Source of the DNA: Sva-07 sp963743825
GTDB lineage: Bacteria > Actinomycetota > Acidimicrobiia > Acidimicrobiales > Ilumatobacteraceae
Direction of reading: 5' to 3'
NCBI GenBank assembly: GCA_963743825.1
Contig: CAVURC010000015.1
Coordinates: forward strand, 124,001-188,000
DNA: 64,000 nt
The position numbers and the translations under genes are program-made. Below the pieces are notes generated by a model. It had not been told where the DNA came from. It made no database searches and saw nothing but the letters and a program-made list of their open reading frames with translations. Positions 59,171 through 64,000 of the stretch are shown in pieces; position 1 is the stretch's first letter; each line of letters starts with the position of its first letter.

Positions 59171-60133
59171 ATGTCACGCCGCCGCCTCGCCACCAACGGC
59201 ATCGAGCTCGATGTGATCGATGCCGGCACGCCCGGTGATCCGGTCGTGATGCTGGTGCACGGGTTCCCCGAGAGTTCGCACTCGTGGCGCCACCAGGTCG
59301 AGCCGCTCGTTGCAGCCGGGTACCGGGTGCTGGTCCCCGACCAGCGCGGGTACGGCGAATCGAGCACACCCCGCACGGTCGAGGCCTACCGGACCGACCA
59401 TCTGTGCGCCGATCTCGTCGGCCTGCTCGACGAGGTGGGTGCCGACGACGCACTGTTCGTCGGCCATGACTGGGGATCGATGGTGGTGTGGGACCTCGCC
59501 CGACTGCATCCCGAACGCGTCCGAGGACTCGTCAATGTCAGCGTGCCGTACACGCCGTGGCCGGCCCCGCCGACCGAACTCTTCCGGGCGGTGTCGGGCG
59601 ACCGATTCTTCTACATCCTGTACTTCCAGCCGGTCGGCCCGGCCGAAGCCGAGTTGGAGGCCGACGTGGCCGAGACGATGCGCCTCACCCTGTGGGGTGG
59701 ATCGGGTGAGATGTTCGGGCCACCACCGGATCCCCTTCCACCGATGGAAGGGACCGGCTTCCTCGATTCGATCACACGGGGGGCGGCCGTGCCCGACGGG
59801 CTGCCGGCGTGGATCGGTGCCGACGAGTTCGCTGTCTACGTCGAGCAGTTCACGAGCAGTGGATTCTTCGGTCCACTGAGCTGGTACCGCAACCTCGACG
59901 CCGACTTCGAGATCACCAGGGACCTTCCCGCGCCGGCCATGCCGACGGCGTTCATCGGTGGTACCAGGGACGGCGTGATCGCCGGCCGACCCGAGTTCGT
60001 CGAAGCAATGGCAACGATGCTGCCCGACTTCCGCGGCACCATCATGATCGACGGCGCAGGCCACTGGACCCAGCAGGAGAAGCCCGCCGAGTTCAACGCT
60101 GCCCTCCTCGACCTCCTCGCCCGAGTCAGCTGA
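59171..60133 (+). CDS. Epoxide hydrolase-like alpha/beta hydrolase
   Basis: A 320-residue alpha/beta-hydrolase. HGFPES (oxyanion HGxP), DQRGYGESS, the nucleophile elbow GHDWGSM with Asp, a Tyr-containing lid region (FFGPLSWYRNLD) and GAGHWTQQEKP with catalytic His all fit soluble epoxide hydrolase. It is divergent from the P450. A copy of the 50-bp palindrome lies 30 bases after the stop. Confidence 0.9.
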   Translation: MSRRRLATNGIELDVIDAGTPGDPVVMLVHGFPESSHSWRHQVEPLVAAGYRVLVPDQRGYGESSTPRTVEAYRTDHLCADLVGLLDEVGADDALFVGHDWGSMVVWDLARLHPERVRGLVNVSVPYTPWPAPPTELFRAVSGDRFFYILYFQPVGPAEAELEADVAETMRLTLWGGSGEMFGPPPDPLPPMEGTGFLDSITRGAAVPDGLPAWIGADEFAVYVEQFTSSGFFGPLSWYRNLDADFEITRDLPAPAMPTAFIGGTRDGVIAGRPEFVEAMATMLPDFRGTIMIDGAGHWTQQEKPAEFNAALLDLLARVS

Positions 60134-60162
60134 TCCGCACCCACTCCTCACCCCTTCACACC

Positions 60163-60212
60163 GTTTGCGTTGCGGTTCCGTTGGGACGGGCCAACCGAAC
60201 TGCAACGCAAAC
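60163..60212. repeat. 50-bp intergenic palindromic repeat, copy D
   Basis: Starts GTTTGCGT, ends ACGCAAAC; the right arm belongs to the near-perfect type of copy B (CCAACCGAACTGCAACGCAAAC). It lies between two convergent genes, right at the stop of the hypothetical gene that ends at 60215. Confidence 0.85.
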
Positions 60213-60214
60213 AC

Positions 60215-60928
60215 TCAAGCGGGTGTATTTCGGCGGGGACGGACGATGGGGTTGCGCCAGCCGAGGCCGCGGACCTTTCCCGATGGCGGCCAGTGGTCGT
60301 CGCGGCTGTAGGCCCACCATTCGAACGGGTTGAGGTAGTAGGCACACGACTCGACCACCTTCGTGAATCGCTCGGAGCGACGATGCACCGCCCACACGAC
60401 CACGCCGACAGCACCGCCCGCCAGCAGCCAGGCGCCGTACAGCACCGGATAGAACGGGCCGAACCAGCGGGCCTGCCAGACATGCACATCCTCGTGATCG
60501 GTGACGAGGCGGCGCCGACGGGGCTGCGAGGTGTCGCCGGCACCACTGACGACGTTGCCGACCGTGATGGCGAAACCCGACCGCGGCACGAACCCCCGCT
60601 CGAACACCTGACGATTCGAGCGTCGGCTGAGCGACTCGTCGTAGCCGGGCCTGCCCCGCACCGCGCCGATCGCCTGCGACGCCAGGCCGCCCGCGGTCAT
60701 CGGCAGCGACCACGTCGAGTCGAGCGTGAACGCGACGAACCCGGTCGAACAGCTCCAGTCGTAGATCCTCCGCCACCCGCAGATCGCACCGTTCGCCGCC
60801 GCAACCGCACCGAGTGGAACGCCGAGCCCGAACGGCGCGCCGATCGCCGCACCGAAGGCTCCCCCGACAACGCAGACGGCGGCCGCCTCGATGAGGTTGC
60901 CGCCGTCGGACGATTCGATTCGGTTCAC
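60215..60928 (-). CDS. Hypothetical membrane-associated protein with HExxH-like motif
   Basis: About 237 residues from the GTG at 60928. The N-terminal part is Gly/Ala-rich and hydrophobic (AAAVCVVGGAFGAAIGAPFGLGVPLGAVAAANGAI). The central part has VTDHEDVHVWQARWFGPFYPVLYGAWLLAGGAVGVVVWAV, and the end has CAYYLNPFEWWAYSRDDHWPP. HEDVHVWQ followed by an aromatic GPxYP run resembles an HExxH-x-Q pattern seen in peptidase-like or eCIS-core-type domains, but without an obvious third ligand. I do not recognise the family. The longer open frame that runs back to 61,729 overlaps the Bax-inhibitor gene and is not supported. Confidence 0.65.
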   Translation of the reverse strand: MNRIESSDGGNLIEAAAVCVVGGAFGAAIGAPFGLGVPLGAVAAANGAICGWRRIYDWSCSTGFVAFTLDSTWSLPMTAGGLASQAIGAVRGRPGYDESLSRRSNRQVFERGFVPRSGFAITVGNVVSGAGDTSQPRRRRLVTDHEDVHVWQARWFGPFYPVLYGAWLLAGGAVGVVVWAVHRRSERFTKVVESCAYYLNPFEWWAYSRDDHWPPSGKVRGLGWRNPIVRPRRNTPA

Positions 60929-60966
60929 GTCGTCACGCCGACCGCCAGGATCAGCGACTCCTGCCG

Positions 60967-61800
60967 TCAGTTGCGCAGGTAGGAGAGCAGACGCAGGATC
61001 TCGAGGTACAGCCACACGAGGGTGACCACGAGGCCGAGGCCGGCGACCCATTCGTAGCTCTGCGGGAGGCCGGACTTGATGCCCCGCTCGATGAAGTCGA
61101 AGTCGAGGGCGAGGTTCGCCGAAGCGAGACCGCACACGAACAGCGAGAAGCCGATGCTCATCAATTGGTTGCTGCCATCCAGGAACGGCAGCGTGGTGCC
61201 GAACAGGCTGATCACGAACGAGAACAGGTAGAGCACCATCACGCCCATCGTGGCGATGATGACGGTGCGACGGAACTTGTCGGTGACCTTGATGATGCGG
61301 GTTCGGTAGAGCACCAGCATCACGGCGAACACCGATGCGGTGGCGAGGACGGCCTGCACGACGATGCCGTCGTAGAACGTCTCGTAGCCCTTCGAGATGG
61401 CGCCGACTGCGAAGCCGTAGGCAACGGCGTAGACCGGGCCGAGGATCTTGGCGAGGTTGGGCTTGATGTTGGCGACGATCACCGCGCCGAAGCCGACGAT
61501 GATGCCGAGGAACGCCATCGGCGGGAACGAGTAGGTCTCGACGCCGTTCTCGAGCGTCGGACCGCTGGCGGCGTTCCAACCGAACGCGCCGGCGATGAGC
61601 AGGATGACGAGGAGCACGGCCGAGGCGGTGATGGTCCCGTTGAGGGTCATCGCCTTCTGCCACGTGGTGACGGGGCCATCGGTGATCGGCTGCGTCTGGA
61701 CGTGGGTGCCCACCTCGGGGGCGGCCCACCCGGGCTGGCTGGCCCGGAAGTCCTGCGACGCCTTGTCGAACGCTTCTTCTTTGAACACTGGATTCGGCAT
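60967..61800 (-). CDS. Bax inhibitor-1/YccA family membrane protein
   Basis: A 277-residue protein with a 45-residue soluble N-terminus and about seven TM helices (ITASAVLLVILLIAGAFGW, FLGIIVGFGAVIVANI, VQAVLATASVFAVMLVLY, TVIIATMGVMVLYLFSFVISLFG). The repeated ANLALDFDFIERGIKSGLPQSYEWVAGLGLVVTLVWLYLEILRLL end is the standard Bax1-I signature. The role is probably ion or Ca-leak control or membrane stress; no specific one is shown here. Confidence 0.88.
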   Translation of the reverse strand: MPNPVFKEEAFDKASQDFRASQPGWAAPEVGTHVQTQPITDGPVTTWQKAMTLNGTITASAVLLVILLIAGAFGWNAASGPTLENGVETYSFPPMAFLGIIVGFGAVIVANIKPNLAKILGPVYAVAYGFAVGAISKGYETFYDGIVVQAVLATASVFAVMLVLYRTRIIKVTDKFRRTVIIATMGVMVLYLFSFVISLFGTTLPFLDGSNQLMSIGFSLFVCGLASANLALDFDFIERGIKSGLPQSYEWVAGLGLVVTLVWLYLEILRLLSYLRN

Positions 61801-61867
61801 GGTTCAGAGATTGTACCCAACTGGACCGGTCAGGTGCCCGCGTCGGCCCCGCGCATTCACCGACTTC

Positions 61868-62206
61868 TCACCGAAGGTCGTGGGCACTCGTGGCGTCCCA
61901 CAGGTCGATGTCGGGCGGCCCCGCCAAGATGCCGTCGCACGAACGCGCCATGTCGATCATCGTCTCGGAATCGAAGTGCCGACGTTGATGCTCGGGTGTC
62001 TCCCATTTCTGCACCACCAGATGACGGCCGGGCACCGTGACGCTCGAGCACAGATCGACGTTGCGACACCCGTCCTGCATCCGCGTCAACACGATGTACT
62101 TCGACAGCACCGCGAGGAGGGAGGCGTCGTCGGTCGCGTCGAAGCGCAGCGTCACGATCGTGAGCTCGACCTCGGATTCGACGCGCTCAGCGGCGTTATC
62201 ACTCAT
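61868..62206 (-). CDS. Antibiotic-biosynthesis monooxygenase (ABM) domain protein
   Basis: A 112-residue dimeric alpha-beta ferredoxin-like barrel protein. It reads ELTIVTLRFDATDDASLLAVLSKYIVLTRMQDGCRNVDLCSS, then HLVVQKWETPEHQRRHFDSETMIDMAR. The pattern of GC(R)NVDLCSS and QKWETPEHQRRHFDS matches ABM-like quinol or heme-related monooxygenases. The cofactor and substrate are unknown. Confidence 0.8.
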   Translation of the reverse strand: MSDNAAERVESEVELTIVTLRFDATDDASLLAVLSKYIVLTRMQDGCRNVDLCSSVTVPGRHLVVQKWETPEHQRRHFDSETMIDMARSCDGILAGPPDIDLWDATSAHDLR

Positions 62207-62430
62207 GGCGATTCCAGTGCCTCATACATCTCCAACTGCGATATCTCGTCGGGCGTTGCATCCAAGTGGTTGGGGGACCCGACGACGTCGGTATCGTGAC
62301 GAACGTCTCATGTCGGCTGTCGTGCTCCTCTTGCCGACTCCGTCATCCGACACACTCGCACGCCGAATCCTCCACGGGGGCACCGACAACCGTCGGGGCC
62401 TCCGTTGAATCAACACAGTAGGAGCACCAG

Positions 62431-63366
62431 GTGGCCAAAGATCGCGTCGACCGTGACGACGAAGACCTCGTTCGTCTCTACCTCACCGACATCGGGCAGT
62501 ACACGCTGCTGACGAAGGACGACGAGGTCCGTCTCGCGAAAGCCATCGAAGCAGGCAACGAGGCGATCACGCTGCTCGAAGCCGGTGATCAACTCACCGC
62601 CGCCAAGAAGCGCGAACTGCGCCGCACCGCCCGTCAGGGCGAAGAGGCCGAGCGTCAGTTCGTCCAGTCGAACCTGCGCCTCGTGGTGTCGATCGCCAAG
62701 AAGTACCAGGCCTCGGGGCTGCCGTTGCTCGACCTCATCCAGGAGGGCAACCTGGGCCTCATGCACGCCGTCGAGAAGTTCGACTGGCGCAAGGGCTTCA
62801 AGTTCTCCACCTACGCCACGTGGTGGATCCGCCAGGCCATCACCCGCGGTATCGCCAACACCGGGCGCACCATCCGCCTCCCGGTCCATGCCGGTGACAC
62901 GCTCGCTCGCTTGCAGAAGGCGCGCTCGCGCCTCGAACTCAAGTACGGCCGTCCCGCCACGCTGTCCGAGCTGGCCAAGGAAGTCGAGATGCCCGAGGAC
63001 AAGGTGACCGAAGCACTGCGCTTCGCCGCCGAACCCCTCTCGCTCTCGGAGCCGCTGCGTGAAGACGGCGACGCCGAACTCGGTGACGTCGTCGAAGACC
63101 GCTCGGCCGAATCACCGTTCGAGATGGCAGCCACCGCGCTGCTCCCCGACGAGATCTCGCGGCTGCTCGCCCCGCTCGACGAGCGCGAGCGCGAGATCCT
63201 CAAGCTCCGCTTCGGCCTCGATCGCGGTGAGCCGCGCACACTCGAAGAGGTCGGCGAGCACTTCAACCTCACCCGTGAGCGCATCCGCCAGATCGAAGCC
63301 CGCGCCATGAGCAAGTTGCGCCACCCGTCGAGCGACACCGGCGCCCGCGACCTCCTCGCCGTCTGA
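62431..63366 (+). CDS. RNA polymerase sigma factor, RpoD/SigA family
   Basis: A 311-residue sigma-70 factor from the GTG at 62431, with AGGAG six bases upstream. Region 1.2 (LYLTDIGQYTLLTKDDEVRLAKAIE), region 2 (QSNLRLVVSIAKKYQASGLPLLDLIQEGNLGLMHAVEKFDWRKGFKFSTYATWWIRQAI), region 3 and region 4 (TLEEVGEHFNLTRERIRQIEARAMSKLRHP) are all intact. It lacks the long acidic region 1.1 typical of the primary sigma factor, so it may be a group 2 or short primary-like factor. About 220 bases upstream contain no gene. Confidence 0.92.
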   Translation: MAKDRVDRDDEDLVRLYLTDIGQYTLLTKDDEVRLAKAIEAGNEAITLLEAGDQLTAAKKRELRRTARQGEEAERQFVQSNLRLVVSIAKKYQASGLPLLDLIQEGNLGLMHAVEKFDWRKGFKFSTYATWWIRQAITRGIANTGRTIRLPVHAGDTLARLQKARSRLELKYGRPATLSELAKEVEMPEDKVTEALRFAAEPLSLSEPLREDGDAELGDVVEDRSAESPFEMAATALLPDEISRLLAPLDEREREILKLRFGLDRGEPRTLEEVGEHFNLTRERIRQIEARAMSKLRHPSSDTGARDLLAV

Positions 63367-63383
63367 CCGAGTTCGCCGCGGCA

Positions 63384-63426
63384 GCGATGAGATTCAGGTT
63401 CACCCCCTGCGCTCATCTCTCATCGC
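63384..63426 (+). terminator. Possible terminator after the sigma factor gene
   Basis: GCGATGAGA (63384-63392) and TCTCATCGC (63418-63426) form a perfect 9-bp inverted repeat with a loop of about 25 bases, 17 bases after the sigma factor stop. The loop is long, so this is tentative. Confidence 0.35.
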
Positions 63427-63477
63427 AAACCGGAAATCTGGGGTGAGTGCGCTCGACGAGTGTGAGAGCGTGCGGGA

Positions 63478-64000
63478 ATGAGTGACTACGACATCCGGCC
63501 GGTGGCGGTCGACGAGCGACGCGTCGCGGTCGACGCGTTCCGGGTTGCGCTGCTGAGTGGTGCGGTCAACGACGAGACGTTCGCCGCGGGCCAAGCCTCA
63601 TGGGACGAGAGCGACTCGCTTGCTGCATGGGATGGTGACGCGTGCGTCGGGGTCGTCGCTGCGTTCCGCTTCGACTCGACCGTGCCCGGTGGCACCCGTG
63701 TCCAGACCGCAGGGGTGACACGCGTCGGCGTGCTGCCGACACACACCCGCCGCGGGCTGCTGACGCAGCTGATGCACCGGCTCCTTCGGGACTCGCATGA
63801 GCGCGGCAACGTGCTCGCAACCCTCCATGCGAGCGAGACGTCGATCTACCGTCGGTTCGGATTCGCGATCGCGACCGACGCCGTGGCGGCCGTTGTCACG
63901 ACGCGGCACGCCAGGCCGTGGCGCTCGGCACCGCTCCCCGGTTCGATGCGACTGCTCGCGTACACCGACGTCCTCGACGTCGTTGCACCGCTCTACGAAC
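63478..64000 (+). CDS. GNAT-family N-acetyltransferase, Eis-like (truncated by window end)
   Basis: The frame from the ATG at 63478 is open to the window edge (about 174 residues seen). It begins MSDYDIRPVAVDERRVAVDAFRVALL. The acetyl-CoA-binding motif VGVLPTHTRRGLLTQLMHRLL is clear, followed by LATLHASETSIYRRFGFAIATD. The YRRFGF stretch is standard for the GNAT/Eis class that acetylates aminoglycosides or lysines. The C-terminal SCP2-like domain of Eis would be outside the window. Confidence 0.85.
   Translation, partial: MSDYDIRPVAVDERRVAVDAFRVALLSGAVNDETFAAGQASWDESDSLAAWDGDACVGVVAAFRFDSTVPGGTRVQTAGVTRVGVLPTHTRRGLLTQLMHRLLRDSHERGNVLATLHASETSIYRRFGFAIATDAVAAVVTTRHARPWRSAPLPGSMRLLAYTDVLDVVAPLYE

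Noticed and set aside
60929..61729. N-terminal extension of the minus-strand protein ending at 60,215
   Set aside because: It overlaps the whole Bax-inhibitor-1 gene in another frame and has no family features; the GTG at 60,928 is a better start.
1..64000. tRNA, rRNA, integrase, transposase or phage genes
   Set aside because: None recognised on either strand. The gaps are short and hold only the palindromes and hairpins listed.

Overview
The window is GC-rich, densely packed chromosomal DNA with mostly short gaps and many overlapping start/stop codons. The gene content (two luciferase-like F420-type oxidoreductases, a PPOX/F420-type protein, several large class III cyclase/NTPase/TPR proteins, an actinobacterial-style VapBC pair, an RpoD-like sigma factor) suggests a free-living actinobacterium, possibly Acidimicrobiia (Ilumatobacter-like). 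That placement is inferred from gene families only. No rRNA, tRNA, CRISPR array, integrase or transposase was seen.

Layout. 1-15.3 kb is ordinary metabolism: the tail of a cyclase/NTPase/TPR protein, an EF-G-like GTPase, acylphosphatase, two F420-type oxidoreductases, a phosphoesterase, a wrecked MazF module, glutaminase, an SDR, a LysR regulator, a methyltransferase, an acyl-CoA dehydrogenase, a dienelactone hydrolase and a VapBC pair. 15.3-39.8 kb is the most unusual part. A soluble-adenylyl-cyclase-like protein (16.2-20.1 kb, plus strand) is followed by a minus-strand block. That block runs from an FtsX/MacB-type permease (36.3 kb) to its ATPase fused to a cyclic-nucleotide-binding domain, then a decayed copy of both genes, a giant secreted repeat protein of about 4,350 codons (33.6-20.6 kb), and an overlapping lipoprotein. 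A third cyclase (36.5-39.8 kb) is divergent from the permease. 39.8-64 kb returns to metabolism: a molybdopterin oxidoreductase large subunit, cyclopropane-fatty-acid synthase, an MBL/asparaginase/AI-2E-transporter operon, an MpaB-like oxygenase, an AlkZ-like glycosylase, cyclophilin, a glycerol-3-phosphate/sugar-type ABC importer, an ABC1 kinase, a ferritin-like cluster, a P450 divergent from an epoxide hydrolase, a Bax-inhibitor-1 protein, a sigma factor and a truncated GNAT enzyme.

How the central genes may work together (inference). The ATPase carries an apparently intact cNMP-binding pocket and sits next to a cyclase gene, so the transporter may be gated by cAMP or a related nucleotide. 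The giant protein downstream combines FG-GAP propeller repeats, beta-helix segments, about 35 exact PLRAV pentapeptides, a prepeptidase-type domain, a gingipain/caspase-like His-Cys domain and PKD/Ig domains. It overlaps a lipoprotein gene, so the block could be one export and surface system.

Quality caveat. About 20 places show a clean single-base frame change inside an otherwise intact gene, most of them an extra G or C. I annotate those genes as single genes and give the site. Assembly or read error is the likeliest cause. Four 50-bp intergenic palindromes and two 37-bp palindromes form apparently undescribed repeat families.
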